DNA of 64,000 nucleotides, taken from positions 124,001 to 188,000 of the forward strand of contig NZ_KB849576.1 in assembly GCF_000368625.1 (NCBI RefSeq), written 5' to 3'. The DNA comes from Acinetobacter schindleri CIP 107287. GTDB taxonomy: Bacteria > Pseudomonadota > Gammaproteobacteria > Pseudomonadales > Moraxellaceae. The notes beneath the pieces were generated by a model. The model saw only the letters and a program-made list of their open reading frames with translations, searched no databases and was not told the origin of the DNA. Each line of letters opens with the position of its first letter. The first letter of the stretch is position 1. Of the stretch, positions 47,332 to 57,961 are shown piece after piece. Made by a program: the position numbers and the translations under genes.

Positions 47332-49443
47332 TTATGAAAAAATTTTATCCATAATTAGGCTTAGCTCACAATGTTGAGTTTCTCTATAAGGTATTTGGGG
47401 AAGATAACTTATATTTGATTCCTCAATAATTTTTAAAGCATTTAGGGCTTTAGATGGTTTATCTTCACCTGAAGAGAGCTCAGGGTAATAAGCTTCAATT
47501 GCTCCTAAATTTAATACAAAATACCCTAAATCATATAACCGATTTATGAGTTGGATTTTTTCATCTAAATAGAAGGTTTCAGATAATTTTAAAGCTTCGC
47601 GACGCTTGTTATTGGTTTCAAATTCGAAAAGCTCATCAATTTCTTGTAGTTCAATGTCTTCAATTTCCTCTTTATTTTTGACTTTATAGGCTAATTCTTT
47701 TAATCGAGTATATTTTTCTTGCCACGAACGTTTTTTAACATGTTCTGAAATCATCGAGCCGTTGATTCTACTTTCAATACCTTGTTCTTCACAAATCTGA
47801 TCAAGTTTATTTAAGAGATTATTTCTTAAATCCTGAAGTTCAGAATTGTTTTTCCCTAGCTCTAGCTTATCAAATCCATCAATTAGAATATCTAAATCTA
47901 AAAGAGAATATACTTCAATATCAAAATGTTTATAGAAATCATAAAACCTTTTTGTATTCATTTTTCCATTTATTCTAATAATTGGAATATTTGTTTTTTC
48001 GAAACAATAAGATTCATTAATGAATTTTGACAATCCTTTCAAAAATATTAAATCTGAATCGCCTTCTACCAAAAGCACCTTTTTAGAAAAGAAAGCTGGT
48101 GTGCTGTTTTCATAACATATAATTTGGAAGGCATCCTTATAAGAACTATTTTGAACAAAATTAATTTCTTTTGCTTTAGAGCTAGGAGGTGTACAAGAAA
48201 ATTCTTTATAAATTTTAATAAAACATGTTTCTTTAGCCGTAGCAGAAAAAAAGTTTGGGGAATGTGTCGTGACGAATACTTGATCTTTTAAGGATAATTT
48301 TTCAAGAACGTTATAGAGGATTCTCTGACCATTGGGATGGAGGTATAATTCAGGCTCTTCAAAAAGAAAAATGTAGTCTGTGTTTTGGTTGTCAGAATTA
48401 AGCTTTTCAACGTAAGTTCTAAGTATAGAAAATACTAGAGTACGTTTAACACCATCGCCTTTATAATCAATAGTCGTTTTTATACCATCATCTATTAAAA
48501 TTTGAGTGCTATTAAAAATTTGTTTTACTTCTGGATTGGGAATTTCCAGCTCTAATTTAATTTGTGAAAAGCTTTCTTGAAAAACCTTTTCTATTTCAGT
48601 TTCTAATAATTTAAGGCTAGGTAATCGCTCGTCAAGAGTACTTTCAGTGCCATCCTCATCTTTGATAAGCTGACGATTTAGCATTTTATTGAGCTTTTCA
48701 AAAGAGTTTTTTATGTCTAAAAATTCAGGCGATTGTTCAATTTGTTTGAATAAAATTTTTATTAATTTACCAAAACTTGTACTTTCTTTAGTTTTTATTT
48801 CATCACTAAAATCTTTTACAGCTGGAATATAAATAGGTTCAGGAAACATTGGTGTAACTGTGTTACTGAACCCAGTTGGTAAATTTTCCCAACCATACTG
48901 GAATTTATCCTCAGGTAGATTTTCAATTAACTCTTCAATTTTTTCTTTTGCACCTGTTTGTGTGGAAATTGAGCCAGCTATATCTGGTGGCAATTGGTAT
49001 GTATCTCTCATCAAGGCTTTTATTTCTGCTGGTTTTTTGCCTTTAAGTTCATTAACTATCCAGTTAGCATTATAAATTGTATCAATAGGTACTTTTTTGT
49101 AGCAAAGTAAATCACTTGTGAAATCTAGTTTATATTTCCTACGAAAGCTAATTGTATTATTTTCAATAATATTTTGAATTCTTGATCTATTTTCTTCATC
49201 TGATATTTTGTTTAAGTCATTTTCATTTAAATCACTAAAAGTTATATCGATAAAAATTTCTTTAGATTTATCATAATAGTCAGATTCTGAAATTTTTGTG
49301 CCATTTAGAAATAAATTGATAGCCAAAAGAGCAGTTGATTTTCCTGCATTATTTTCACCTATTATACAATTCATTTGTGATGGCGTTAAATCGATCTCTT
49401 TAAGACCACGAAAATTTTCAATGTGTATTTTTGAAATTCTCAT
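47332..49443 (-). CDS. OLD-family ATP-dependent nuclease (AAA ATPase plus TOPRIM)
   Basis: The 703-residue protein begins with an SMC/RecF-like ATPase: KIHIENFRGL, Walker A GENNAGKST (29-37), signature-like GDGVKRTLVFSIL (329-341), Walker B IFLFEEPELYLHP (358-370) and VTTHSPNF. A TOPRIM nuclease domain follows: VLLVEGDSD (457-465, catalytic Glu) and LLDLDILID with DxD (about 516-518). This order defines OLD nucleases, relatives of phage P2 Old and of GajA in the Gabija defence. No gajB-type helicase or reverse transcriptase is adjacent, so it looks like a solitary class 1 OLD. The gene is far more AT-rich than valS beside it, a sign of transfer. Confidence 0.9.
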   Translation of the reverse strand: MRISKIHIENFRGLKEIDLTPSQMNCIIGENNAGKSTALLAINLFLNGTKISESDYYDKSKEIFIDITFSDLNENDLNKISDEENRSRIQNIIENNTISFRRKYKLDFTSDLLCYKKVPIDTIYNANWIVNELKGKKPAEIKALMRDTYQLPPDIAGSISTQTGAKEKIEELIENLPEDKFQYGWENLPTGFSNTVTPMFPEPIYIPAVKDFSDEIKTKESTSFGKLIKILFKQIEQSPEFLDIKNSFEKLNKMLNRQLIKDEDGTESTLDERLPSLKLLETEIEKVFQESFSQIKLELEIPNPEVKQIFNSTQILIDDGIKTTIDYKGDGVKRTLVFSILRTYVEKLNSDNQNTDYIFLFEEPELYLHPNGQRILYNVLEKLSLKDQVFVTTHSPNFFSATAKETCFIKIYKEFSCTPPSSKAKEINFVQNSSYKDAFQIICYENSTPAFFSKKVLLVEGDSDLIFLKGLSKFINESYCFEKTNIPIIRINGKMNTKRFYDFYKHFDIEVYSLLDLDILIDGFDKLELGKNNSELQDLRNNLLNKLDQICEEQGIESRINGSMISEHVKKRSWQEKYTRLKELAYKVKNKEEIEDIELQEIDELFEFETNNKRREALKLSETFYLDEKIQLINRLYDLGYFVLNLGAIEAYYPELSSGEDKPSKALNALKIIEESNISYLPQIPYRETQHCELSLIMDKIFS

Positions 49444-49492
49444 TATTAAGTATCTATTTAATTTTAATGATTATATTTATAAATTATACATT

Positions 49493-49523
49493 AAAAAAAA
49501 GCCACCCTAAGGTGACTCTTTTT
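49493..49523 (-). terminator. Terminator after valS
   Basis: A8, then AGCCACC and GGTGACT around CTAA and a CTTTTT tail; one G-T pair. It ends valS on the minus strand, just before the OLD gene start region. Confidence 0.8.
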
Positions 49524-49540
49524 AATATCAAATTAACACA

Positions 49541-52435
49541 TTAAAGCGCCGCAATCTGCTCCATATTCGCTTTAATCTTCGCTAACTGATCAGCAAACTC
49601 AGCAAGTTTCACTTTCTCACCTTCAACCACAGCCGCAGGTGCTTTTGCCACAAAACCTTCATTACCAAGTTTAGTTGCAATTTGGTCATGCTGTTTTTGA
49701 ACCTTATCTAAGTCTTTTTGTAGACGACCCAATTCCGCTTTAGGGTCAATTAAACCCTTCATTGGAACGAATACAGATACATGACCTACCACACTTGATG
49801 AAGACAATGGCGGTTGTTCAGCATCCGCAAGGAAAGTAATGCTTTCAACTTTTGCCAATGCTTTAAACAACGGTTCAATACGGGCGATTTGCGCTTTTTC
49901 CGCATCCGTTGTGTTTTGCAGAAGAACAGGCAACAAACGCGCATTACCTAGACCCATTTCACCACGGATGTTACGTACCGCACCAATCAAACCTTGCAGC
50001 CATTGCATATCTGCTTCAGCTTGGTCATTGATGAGTGCTTGGTCAGCAACAGGGTACTGTGCAAGCATAATTGTTTCGCCAACGATGTTCAGTTTCGGCG
50101 CTAGCGTTTGCCAGATTTCTTCAGTCAGGTACGGCATTAACGGATGCGCTAAACGTAAAGACGCTTCCATCACTGAAAGAAGAACACGACGCACTTCAGC
50201 TTTACGCTCAACCGATACGTTTTCGTCATTCAGAACAGGCTTGGTTAGCTCTACATACCAGTCACAGTATTCATTCCAAATGAACTCGTAAATCGCTTGT
50301 GCAGCCAGATCCAAACGGTAGGTTGCAAATGCTGTTTGCACCGCTTGTTCCGCTTTTTGCAGACGGCTGACGATCCATTGTTCAGGCAATTCCCAAAGGT
50401 CTTGACGTGTTTCTGAACCAATCGTTTGACCTTCGACATTCATCATCACGAAACGCGTTGCATTCCAGATCTTGTTGGCAAAGTTACGGTAGCCTTCAAC
50501 ACGCTTCATGTCGAACTTGATGTCACGACCAGTATTCGCAAGCGCACAGAAGGTGAAACGAACCGCATCTGTACCGTAAGACTGAATCCCTTCAGGGAAT
50601 TCTTTACGGGTTGATTTTTCAATCTTCGCCGCTTGTTTCGGGTTCATCAAACCTGTGGTACGTTTTTGTACCAGTGTTTCAAGATCCACACCGTCAATCA
50701 GGTCTAATGGGTCAAGCACGTTGCCCTTAGATTTAGACATCTTCTGACCTTCACCATCACGTACTAAACCGTGTACATACACCGTTTTAAACGGCACTTG
50801 CGGTGTGCCGTCTTCATTTTTCATGAAGTGCATGGTCAGCATGATCATGCGGGCAACCCAGAAGAAGATGATGTCGAAACCTGTTACCAATACATCAGTT
50901 GGGTGGAAGGTATTTAAGAAATAGTTTTCTTTATCTTTCGCTTCGTCACCCGTCCAACCTAAAGTTGAGAATGTCCAAAGACCTGAAGAGAACCATGTAT
51001 CTAACACGTCTTCGTCTTGGTTCAGTTCAACGTCGGCAGGGATATTGTTTTTCGCACGAACTTCAGCTTCATCACGACCCACAAAGACATTACCTTGTGC
51101 ATCGTACCAAGCAGGAATACGGTGACCCCACCACAATTGACGTGAGATACACCAGTCTTGAATATTGTTCATCCACGCCATGTACATGTTGCTGTACTGT
51201 TCAGGTACGAACTTGATGTCGCCATCTTTCACTGCTTTAATTGCAGGTTCAGCAAGTGGTGCAATCTTCACATACCATTGGTCAGTCAGTAATGGCTCAA
51301 CGATCACGCCTGAACGGTCACCGCGAGGTGGTTTTAATGTGTAAGGTTGGATCTGATCTAACCAGCCTTCAGCTTCAGCTTGTTCAACTAATTTTTTACG
51401 TGCTTCAAAACGTTCTAAACCAACGTATTCTGCAGGTGCAGGAATGGTTTTAGAAATTTGCTCGCCCGCTTTTGCGATGTATTCAAACTCAGTCAACACT
51501 TCAGCATTTTTGTTGAAGATGTTGATGATTGGCAATTCGCAACGTTTACCCACTTCATAGTCATTGAAGTCGTGAGCAGGGGTGATTTTTACACAGCCTG
51601 TACCGAATTCTTTATCGACATATTCGTCTCTAACGATAGGAACCGCACGACCGGTAATCGGCAGGATAATATTTTTACCCACCAAATCTGCATAGCGTTC
51701 ATCATCCAGTGCAACTGCAACTGCGGTATCACCTAACAATGTTTCAGGACGAGTTGTCGCTACTACGATGTGATCTTTACCATCGTGTGTGCGTAGTGAC
51801 TTATCTTCAAAGAAGTATTTGAAGTGCCAGAGTGAACCTGCTTCTTCTTTATCAGACTCAACTTCCAGGTCAGACAGGGCAGTTTGCAGTTTAGGATCCC
51901 AGTTCACCAGACGTTTGCCACGGTAGATCAGACCTTCTTCATGCAGTTTTACAAACACTTCTTTTACCGCGTTTGATAAACCATCATCCATGGTGAAGCG
52001 TTCACGAGACCAATCTACAGAAGAACCCAAACGACGAATTTGACGGGTGATGTTACCGCCAGATTGTTCTTTCCATTCCCATACTTTTTCGATGAATTTT
52101 TCACGACCTAGGTCATGACGGCTAACCCCTTGCGCACCCAACTGACGCTCAACCACCATTTGCGTTGCAATACCTGCGTGGTCAGTACCCGGTTGCCATA
52201 AGGTATTTTTACCTGACATACGGTTATAACGAGTTAAGGCATCCATGATGGCATTGTTGAAACCATGACCCATGTGCAGGCTACCGGTGACGTTTGGTGG
52301 CGGAATCATGATACAGAAAGATTCGCCTTTTTCAGACGGCTTAAAGTAACCACGCTCTTCCCAAGTTTGGTACCATTTTTTCTCGATCTCGGTCGGATCG
52401 TAGGTTGTCGCGATATTTTGCGCTGAGTCAGTCAT
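49541..52435 (-). CDS. valS: Valyl-tRNA synthetase
   Basis: ValRS charges tRNA-Val and edits mischarged threonine. The 964-residue protein shows the class I signatures [15 protein letters not shown] (HIGH form HMGH) and [10 protein letters not shown] (KMSKS), the CP1 editing domain with [32 protein letters not shown], and a C-terminal coiled-coil arm ([19 protein letters not shown]). Length and domain order are normal. It is a single gene with its own terminator. Confidence 0.97.
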   Translation of the reverse strand: MTDSAQNIATTYDPTEIEKKWYQTWEERGYFKPSEKGESFCIMIPPPNVTGSLHMGHGFNNAIMDALTRYNRMSGKNTLWQPGTDHAGIATQMVVERQLGAQGVSRHDLGREKFIEKVWEWKEQSGGNITRQIRRLGSSVDWSRERFTMDDGLSNAVKEVFVKLHEEGLIYRGKRLVNWDPKLQTALSDLEVESDKEEAGSLWHFKYFFEDKSLRTHDGKDHIVVATTRPETLLGDTAVAVALDDERYADLVGKNIILPITGRAVPIVRDEYVDKEFGTGCVKITPAHDFNDYEVGKRCELPIINIFNKNAEVLTEFEYIAKAGEQISKTIPAPAEYVGLERFEARKKLVEQAEAEGWLDQIQPYTLKPPRGDRSGVIVEPLLTDQWYVKIAPLAEPAIKAVKDGDIKFVPEQYSNMYMAWMNNIQDWCISRQLWWGHRIPAWYDAQGNVFVGRDEAEVRAKNNIPADVELNQDEDVLDTWFSSGLWTFSTLGWTGDEAKDKENYFLNTFHPTDVLVTGFDIIFFWVARMIMLTMHFMKNEDGTPQVPFKTVYVHGLVRDGEGQKMSKSKGNVLDPLDLIDGVDLETLVQKRTTGLMNPKQAAKIEKSTRKEFPEGIQSYGTDAVRFTFCALANTGRDIKFDMKRVEGYRNFANKIWNATRFVMMNVEGQTIGSETRQDLWELPEQWIVSRLQKAEQAVQTAFATYRLDLAAQAIYEFIWNEYCDWYVELTKPVLNDENVSVERKAEVRRVLLSVMEASLRLAHPLMPYLTEEIWQTLAPKLNIVGETIMLAQYPVADQALINDQAEADMQWLQGLIGAVRNIRGEMGLGNARLLPVLLQNTTDAEKAQIARIEPLFKALAKVESITFLADAEQPPLSSSSVVGHVSVFVPMKGLIDPKAELGRLQKDLDKVQKQHDQIATKLGNEGFVAKAPAAVVEGEKVKLAEFADQLAKIKANMEQIAAL

Positions 52436-52623
52436 AGTCTAAACAGATCAAAAGTGAATGAAAAATTGGATCTATTGTAGCAAAAAAAATAGTGCATGCG
52501 GCAGCTTAACCAAATGCAAACTTTAGCCAATTGGCATGTATAGCAACTCATCGTATGATAGCAACAGCGCTAGACAACTCATCACAAAATTTAAATAACA
52601 AGATGAATATTAAGGATAAGAAG

Positions 52624-53298
52624 ATGAGCTATAACATTTCCCTGAAAATACAGCCAGAAACTCACTATCGTTTCCGCGATATTCATTCCCGTCTCAATAG
52701 TGGTGATCAAACCAGTCTGTCCAAAGCCCTGGGTGAAAACCTGACGGATATTGCCTGCGAAATTATCGATCAGGTCTTTGGCCGCCTTGCGCGTCTTTCA
52801 AATTCTGCGGATCGCGAGTCTGAAAAAGTCGTTCAGCAAATTGTCGAGACTACACGTAAATATATGCCATGGTCAGTATCATTTTTTGGCAATGAACGGC
52901 TGATTCCAATGGTGAATTATCTTTATGAAATGACCCATGAAATTGAAGGCGATTATTACGTGCGTTATCCCATTCAGAAGACGCTGGCGATCGAATTACT
53001 CGGCTATGTAAAAGAAATGGAAAGTGGCAATTATCACTGTGTTTCACCTGCCTTAAAGACCTTTATTGAAGTAGTGGATCAGGGGGTTACCCATCTGGTA
53101 CGTCAACCCAAAAACATGCTGAAGTTCAATATGGTGGTTGATAAAACCCTGAATGGTGTGATTCATTTAACTACACAGCTCGGTTATAAGCGTTTTGACA
53201 AGTTGGGAAGCCTGTATGATGCACCGACCATCAGTCATTACTTTGAGCATTTTTTAGCGTTTTTAGAAGATGAAGTAAAACAGACATCGGATATTTAA
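52624..53298 (+). CDS. Conserved-looking hypothetical cytosolic protein, 224 aa
   Basis: The ATG at 52624 sits after AAGGATAAGAAG and gives MSYNISLKIQPETHYRF; the longer ORF from 52531 would add 31 unlikely residues. The protein is largely helical and soluble, with no signal peptide, membrane helix or known catalytic motif (VSFFGNERLIPMVNYLYEM and KFNMVVDKTLNGVIHL are typical stretches). It precedes an SDR gene by 17 bases on the same strand, so the two are probably co-transcribed. I do not recognise the family. Confidence 0.75.
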   Translation: MSYNISLKIQPETHYRFRDIHSRLNSGDQTSLSKALGENLTDIACEIIDQVFGRLARLSNSADRESEKVVQQIVETTRKYMPWSVSFFGNERLIPMVNYLYEMTHEIEGDYYVRYPIQKTLAIELLGYVKEMESGNYHCVSPALKTFIEVVDQGVTHLVRQPKNMLKFNMVVDKTLNGVIHLTTQLGYKRFDKLGSLYDAPTISHYFEHFLAFLEDEVKQTSDI

Positions 53299-53315
53299 AA
53301 GAGATAGAGGGATCA

Positions 53316-54122
53316 ATGGCAAAGCTGGAAAGTTTAAATGGAAAAGTGGTCTGGATCACGGGTGCATCTTCAGGGATTGGCAAGGCGGTCGCGCAGGAAT
53401 GTGCATCACAGGGAGCGCAGGTAGTTTTAACGGCACGCCGTTTTGAAGAACTAGAAAATGTGCGTCTCAGTTTGCCCAATCCTGATCAGCATCTATCTGT
53501 CATTGCTGACATTACCGATGAAACCCAGGTGGAAAAAGCCTATGCCAAGGTTTTGGAAAATAAAGGCCGGATTGACTGGCTGATCAATAATGCCGGTTTA
53601 AGTCAGCGTGCCTTGATTACCGACACCACCATGCAGACTGAACGTGCCATTATGGAAGTGGATTATTTCTCGCAGGTGTTTTTGACTAAAACGGTCTTGC
53701 CAACTTTCTTGAAACAGCAGTCTGGACGGATTGCGTTTATTTCCAGTGTGGCAGGTTTGCTCGGCACCCAGTATCGCGCATCCTATTCCGCTGCCAAAGG
53801 TGCAATACATATGTGGGCGAACAGCCTGCGTGCTGAAGTGGCGGATCAGGGTATTCAGGTCTCGGTGATTTTCCCGGGCTTTGTCAAAACCAATGTCTCC
53901 TTTAATGCCTTAAATGGTGAAGGCAAACCGCAAGCCAAGCAGGACGAAGCGATTGAAAATGGTTTAGAGGCTGATGATTTTGCTAAACAGACGGTGAGGG
54001 CGTTACAGCAGGGCGAGGAATATATTGTGGTCAGTGGCAAGAAAGAAAAACTGGGCGTATTGGTTTCACGTATTTCACCGAAGATGCTGTATAAAATGAT
54101 TCGCAAGACTAAAGTGAAATAA
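53316..54122 (+). CDS. Short-chain dehydrogenase/reductase (SDR)
   Basis: The 268-residue protein has the classical SDR layout: cofactor motif TGASSGIG at 15-22, NNAG at 91-94, and catalytic YSAAK at 157-161 with the partner serine in AFISSVAG. ARRFEEL after the second strand suggests NADP(H) preference. The C-terminus (VSRISPKMLYKMIRK) resembles the DHRS7-like group. The substrate is unknown. It is downstream of, and likely co-transcribed with, the 224-residue protein. Confidence 0.92.
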   Translation: MAKLESLNGKVVWITGASSGIGKAVAQECASQGAQVVLTARRFEELENVRLSLPNPDQHLSVIADITDETQVEKAYAKVLENKGRIDWLINNAGLSQRALITDTTMQTERAIMEVDYFSQVFLTKTVLPTFLKQQSGRIAFISSVAGLLGTQYRASYSAAKGAIHMWANSLRAEVADQGIQVSVIFPGFVKTNVSFNALNGEGKPQAKQDEAIENGLEADDFAKQTVRALQQGEEYIVVSGKKEKLGVLVSRISPKMLYKMIRKTKVK

Positions 54123-54138
54123 ATTATTTAGCATACAT

Positions 54139-54162
54139 AAAAGGGCAGCATTGCCCTTTTTT
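54139..54162 (+). terminator. Terminator after the SDR gene
   Basis: AAAAGGGCA pairs with TGCCCTTTT around GCAT, followed by further T. Confidence 0.9.
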
Positions 54163-54253
54163 GATATCCCTTAAAAAAAGAAAATTAAAATAGATCTTTT
54201 TTATAAATCAAAACATGATCGTTATATTCATATTTAAATGGATATTGAAATTT

Positions 54254-54343
54254 CCGTCTCCCTCTGGGATGAGAAGCATAGCTTCGCAAGAGGATGAAGG
54301 GATTTCTTAGAAAAAAACCTCTCCTAAAAGGAGAGGGAATTCC
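54254..54343. repeat. REP-like palindromic repeat, copy 4 (two modules)
   Basis: Module 1 is CCGTCTCCCTCTGGGATGAG with GAAGCATAGCTTC as an inner palindrome and GAGGATGAAGGGA; module 2 is ACCTCTCCTAAAAGGAGAGG. The order of modules is reversed relative to copy 1. The gap 54163-54533 otherwise holds only AT-rich sequence and presumably the glsA promoter. Confidence 0.75.
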
Positions 54344-54533
54344 CTTTGTAGTGATTCAATTATGATTTATGGAAGAACTCTAATATATGTACCATTTATT
54401 TCTGGAGAATCTGATCCAGAGAGTCCAGCTCTGATAACACGGATATGCAGTAAATTACCTTTTCACTCTGGTACTTAAGCTGAAAACCGGTATGTTAATT
54501 AAAAATAATAGTGAATTGGAATAAGCTCATTCG

Positions 54534-55808
54534 ATGAAAACGCCGGTGCCAGACTACCTCAAGCATGTTTTAACTTCCTGCCGTGACAATCATAAAGGTG
54601 CCCTGGCAGATTATATTCCTGAGCTGGCAGCAGTAGACCCGGATAAGTTCGCTTTGGCACTCTCTACCGTAGATGGCACGATCTATTCAACCGGTGATGA
54701 CGAAGTTGAGTTTACCATGCAGTCCATGTCCAAGCCCTTTGCCTATGCCTTGGCTTTGCAGAAAGTCGGCTTGACCAAGGTCATGGAAAAAGTAGGCGTG
54801 GAGCCTTCGGGTGAGGCCTTTAACCAGATTTCACTGGAGAAGGATTCCAATATTCCGAAAAATCCGATGATCAATTCGGGTGCTATTACCACCCATTCTC
54901 TGATTCCCTATAAACGAACAGTGTCCCGTGCCGAACAATTGCGCCGTTTTTTAAGTGGTTTGGCTGGGCGTGAACTGAGTTTTGATACCGATGTATATAC
55001 CTCCGAACTGAAAACAGCGTTTCGTAACAAATCCCTGGGCTATATGCTGCGTACCGTGGGGGTGCTGGAAGAAGATCCAGAAGCGATTGTTAATGGCTAT
55101 ATCAAGCAGTGTTCAATTAAGGTGACGGTCAAGGATCTGGCGATGATAGCCGGGGTGCTCGCCAACGGCGGAATTCAGCCACAGACTGGTAAAAAATTGC
55201 TGGACCGTTCTGTAGTGCGGCAAGTCCTGAGTGTGATGCTCACTTGCGGCATGTATGATGCTGCCGGTGACTGGCTGACCACCGTGGGTATTCCGGCCAA
55301 AAGTGGGGTTGCAGGCGGTATTATCGGAGTGTTACCTGGACAGGTGGGTATCGCCGTGTTTTCTCCGAGAATTGATGAGCATGGACATAGTGTACGTGGC
55401 GTCGATATTTTTGAACGTATGTCCCGGGAAATGGGGCTGCATTTAATGGAAGGGACACCATCGGCACAAACTATTTTGCAAAGTCGTTATCTCACCGGTA
55501 AACGTGATCATGTGGTGGTATATGAACTACGTGGCGTATTGCAGTTTACTGAATCGGAAATGCTGCTACGTATATTGCAAGATGAACCGGAAGGCAAAAA
55601 ACGAATTGTGTTGGATCTGACCAATTTGACCTTAATTCATAATGTCGGTGCTCGAATGTTATTTGAAGGTGTGGCCCGTTTGAAGAAGGATGGTCATCCA
55701 GTCGTGGTGGTTGACTCGGAAGGAATTTTAAGTGAAGCCCAAATGAAGGGAAATAAAAGGGTCGTGGTCAAAGAAAAACTGACCAAGTATCTGGAAAAAT
55801 TTCAATAG
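54534..55808 (+). CDS. glsA: Glutaminase A with C-terminal STAS domain
   Basis: The enzyme hydrolyses glutamine to glutamate and ammonia through a serine nucleophile. The beta-lactamase-like core spans about residues 1-310, with the catalytic Ser64-x-x-Lys67 in QSMSKPF, NPMINSGAI, NKSLGYML and AKSGVAGGIIGVLPG. After about residue 325 comes a STAS domain (VVYELRGVLQFTESEMLLRIL, VLDLTNLTLIHNVGARMLFEG), a fold that in other proteins binds nucleotides or partners. This fused form (424 residues against about 310 for plain GlsA) is known in a subset of bacteria and may be regulated. Confidence 0.94.
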   Translation: MKTPVPDYLKHVLTSCRDNHKGALADYIPELAAVDPDKFALALSTVDGTIYSTGDDEVEFTMQSMSKPFAYALALQKVGLTKVMEKVGVEPSGEAFNQISLEKDSNIPKNPMINSGAITTHSLIPYKRTVSRAEQLRRFLSGLAGRELSFDTDVYTSELKTAFRNKSLGYMLRTVGVLEEDPEAIVNGYIKQCSIKVTVKDLAMIAGVLANGGIQPQTGKKLLDRSVVRQVLSVMLTCGMYDAAGDWLTTVGIPAKSGVAGGIIGVLPGQVGIAVFSPRIDEHGHSVRGVDIFERMSREMGLHLMEGTPSAQTILQSRYLTGKRDHVVVYELRGVLQFTESEMLLRILQDEPEGKKRIVLDLTNLTLIHNVGARMLFEGVARLKKDGHPVVVVDSEGILSEAQMKGNKRVVVKEKLTKYLEKFQ

Positions 55809-55855
55809 ACGTTTTTCTGCCAGCTTGCTTCAGAACAGGGTATACACCAGTAAAT

Positions 55856-55886
55856 AAAAAAGCCCCGATAATGCGAGGCTTTTTTC
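55856..55886. terminator. Bidirectional terminator between glsA and the dihydroxyacetone kinase gene
   Basis: A6-GCCCCG and CGAGGC-T6 pair with one mismatch around ATAATG, between two convergent genes. Confidence 0.82.
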
Positions 55887-55900
55887 AAATCTTGAAATTC

Positions 55901-57631
55901 TTATTTAATATGTTCAGCAATATCGGTAAAGATTACGCCTAACCCATGTGCACCTGCATCAGGATAGCCCAAGCTACGGTCACCGACCGTACCGGCACGA
56001 CCCATACGCGCCACGATATCTTTGGTCGATTCCGCACCTTTTACTGCCGCCGCTGCACCCAACACAAAGTTTTCTTTAAACGTCTTGTCGGTATTGGCAG
56101 ACCAGGAATCTGTACATGGCACTAAGGCATCAATCAGGGTCTTGTCACCAACAACTGCTCCACGACCAAATGAACGCTCACCGGTAACTTGAATACCTTT
56201 CACTGCTGCTTGCAGCATCTCGGCAAAATCTGCCACAGTTAATGTGGTTTTGCCTTGAATAGCTTTACTCGCTGCACGAAATGCTGAACCCCAGATTGGA
56301 CCTGATGCACCACCACAGTGTTCCATAATAATCATTGAACTGTTCAGCAAAAATTCATCCATGTGCTGGGCTTGAATCAGGCTTTGCCATTCGCGTTTCA
56401 GCTGTTTAAAACCTTTAGCTACACTCATGCCAAAGTCACCATCACCTGCATGGGCATCCAGCTCGCAGAATGGCACTTCGTTTTTGATAATGCAGGCAGC
56501 CATCACATCGACTACATAACGCATATTTTCAATCGTGAACTGTTCATTTTGAATTTCAGCATGTTCGGGCTGAGTTTCGACTTCCGTATTTATTACATCT
56601 TCTGCTGCGGCATTTTTTGTTGAGAAGATTAAAGGCTGTGCTGCTGAACCATCCATTTTAAGAGCGGGCGTGTTCGCCTCTGCATCTAAATAGCCTTTTA
56701 GTTCATCATCCACAGCTAGCAATGACACCGAAGCACCATTCATATCGATACTGGTCATGTAGTTGCCGACAAAAGTGCGGTAAATCTTGATGCCTTTGCG
56801 CGCCAAATGTTCGCACACATCGTTATTAAAGACATACAGCTCTTGCATTGGTGTTGAACCAAAGCCGTTGACTAGAACAGCAACTTCAGTCAGATCAGGG
56901 CGATCGAGGAACAGATCATCGATAATACGTTGTGCCAGTTCTTTGGATGGCAGGATTTTTTCACGACGAATGCCGGGTTCGCCGTGGATGCCGACGCCGT
57001 ATTCCATTTCATCATCTGCCAACGTAAAGGTGGGCGTGCCTTTGGCAGGAACGGTACATGAGGTGTAGGCGAAACCAAGGCTAATCACGTTATCTGTTGC
57101 TTTTTGAGCCACAGCTTTGACTTCCTCAAGCTCTAAACCTTTTGACGCTGCTGCACCTGCAATTTTGTGCACGAAGATGGTACCAGCAACACCACGACGG
57201 CCGACCGTGTAGAGGCTGTCTTTTACCGCGATATCATCCGCCACTTTTACATAGTCAACCTTGATGCCATCTTCCGCTGCTAAAGCTGCACCATTCTGGA
57301 AATTCATCATATCGCCAGAATAGTTCTTGATGATCATGAGCACGCCTTTGTCTGTTGCCACCTGTTGCAAGGCTTTATAGACTTGAATTTGCGAAGGTGA
57401 TGCAAAGACATCCCCACATACGGCAGCATCTAACATACCTGTACCGACAAAGCCTGCATGGGCAGGTTCATGACCGCTACCACCGCCACTGATCAGTGCA
57501 ACATTGTTGTGTTTTTCTTTTCTTGAAATGATTTTATGTGACTCAGTGAACGCTAGTTCAGGGTGGGCAAGGACAAAGCCTTTGCACATTTCGACAACCA
57601 GGTTTTCAGGGTTGTTGATGAGTTTTTTCAT
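55901..57631 (-). CDS. Dihydroxyacetone kinase, single-chain ATP-dependent type (DhaK-DhaL)
   Basis: The enzyme phosphorylates dihydroxyacetone in glycerol-related metabolism. The DhaK domain (about 1-330) has the substrate site SGGGSGHEPAHAGFVG, KNYSGDMMNF and the covalent His216 in GIHGEPG. After a short linker (about 335-365, rich in Ala/Glu) the DhaL domain binds ATP with DAHAGDGDFGMSVAKG, GGASGPIWGSAF and GDRSLGYPDAGAHG. At 576 residues it is the ATP-using fused form rather than the PTS-dependent split form. No glycerol dehydrogenase gene is adjacent. Confidence 0.94.
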   Translation of the reverse strand: MKKLINNPENLVVEMCKGFVLAHPELAFTESHKIISRKEKHNNVALISGGGSGHEPAHAGFVGTGMLDAAVCGDVFASPSQIQVYKALQQVATDKGVLMIIKNYSGDMMNFQNGAALAAEDGIKVDYVKVADDIAVKDSLYTVGRRGVAGTIFVHKIAGAAASKGLELEEVKAVAQKATDNVISLGFAYTSCTVPAKGTPTFTLADDEMEYGVGIHGEPGIRREKILPSKELAQRIIDDLFLDRPDLTEVAVLVNGFGSTPMQELYVFNNDVCEHLARKGIKIYRTFVGNYMTSIDMNGASVSLLAVDDELKGYLDAEANTPALKMDGSAAQPLIFSTKNAAAEDVINTEVETQPEHAEIQNEQFTIENMRYVVDVMAACIIKNEVPFCELDAHAGDGDFGMSVAKGFKQLKREWQSLIQAQHMDEFLLNSSMIIMEHCGGASGPIWGSAFRAASKAIQGKTTLTVADFAEMLQAAVKGIQVTGERSFGRGAVVGDKTLIDALVPCTDSWSANTDKTFKENFVLGAAAAVKGAESTKDIVARMGRAGTVGDRSLGYPDAGAHGLGVIFTDIAEHIK

Positions 57632-57786
57632 GGAGGAAAGCCTTCACGTGAATTTGGGAGATTTATAAATGTGGCTATTATCCTAGAAAGTGAGGTTTTT
57701 TGCTGACTTAAAAATGTAAAAACGGATGAATTAGGGGTGGGTGGTTAGAAAAAGGGCGGCTTGTTATTTTATTGCTTGCTTAATTT

Positions 57787-57936
57787 TACCTCCCTAGCTC
57801 TCACTTACACTTCATTTTAAAGCAATGCTTTAAAACATGCTCAGGAGAGGGAGCATCCATTATTAAATGCATACAGTTATTGGATTTGCTATGAGTTCTC
57901 CCTCTCCCATTGGGAGAGGGTTGGGGTGAGGGTGCT
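57787..57936. repeat. REP-like palindromic repeat, copy 5 (two modules)
   Basis: Module 1 at 57787-57857 has CCTCCCTAGCTCTCAC, an inner palindrome AAAGCAATGCTTT, and CAGGAGAGGGAG. Module 2 at 57896-57936 is TCTCCCTCTCCCATTGGGAG with GGTTGGGGTGAGGG. The spacer (CATCCATTATTAAATGCATA) is like that of copy 1. The gap 57632-57961 holds nothing else. Confidence 0.78.
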
Positions 57937-57961
57937 TAATATTTGATTATGAAATTATGTC

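Noticed and set aside
47332-49443. Gabija defence system
   Set aside because: Gabija needs a GajB helicase next to GajA; neighbours here are a DUF559 pseudogene and valS, so only a solitary OLD nuclease is supported.
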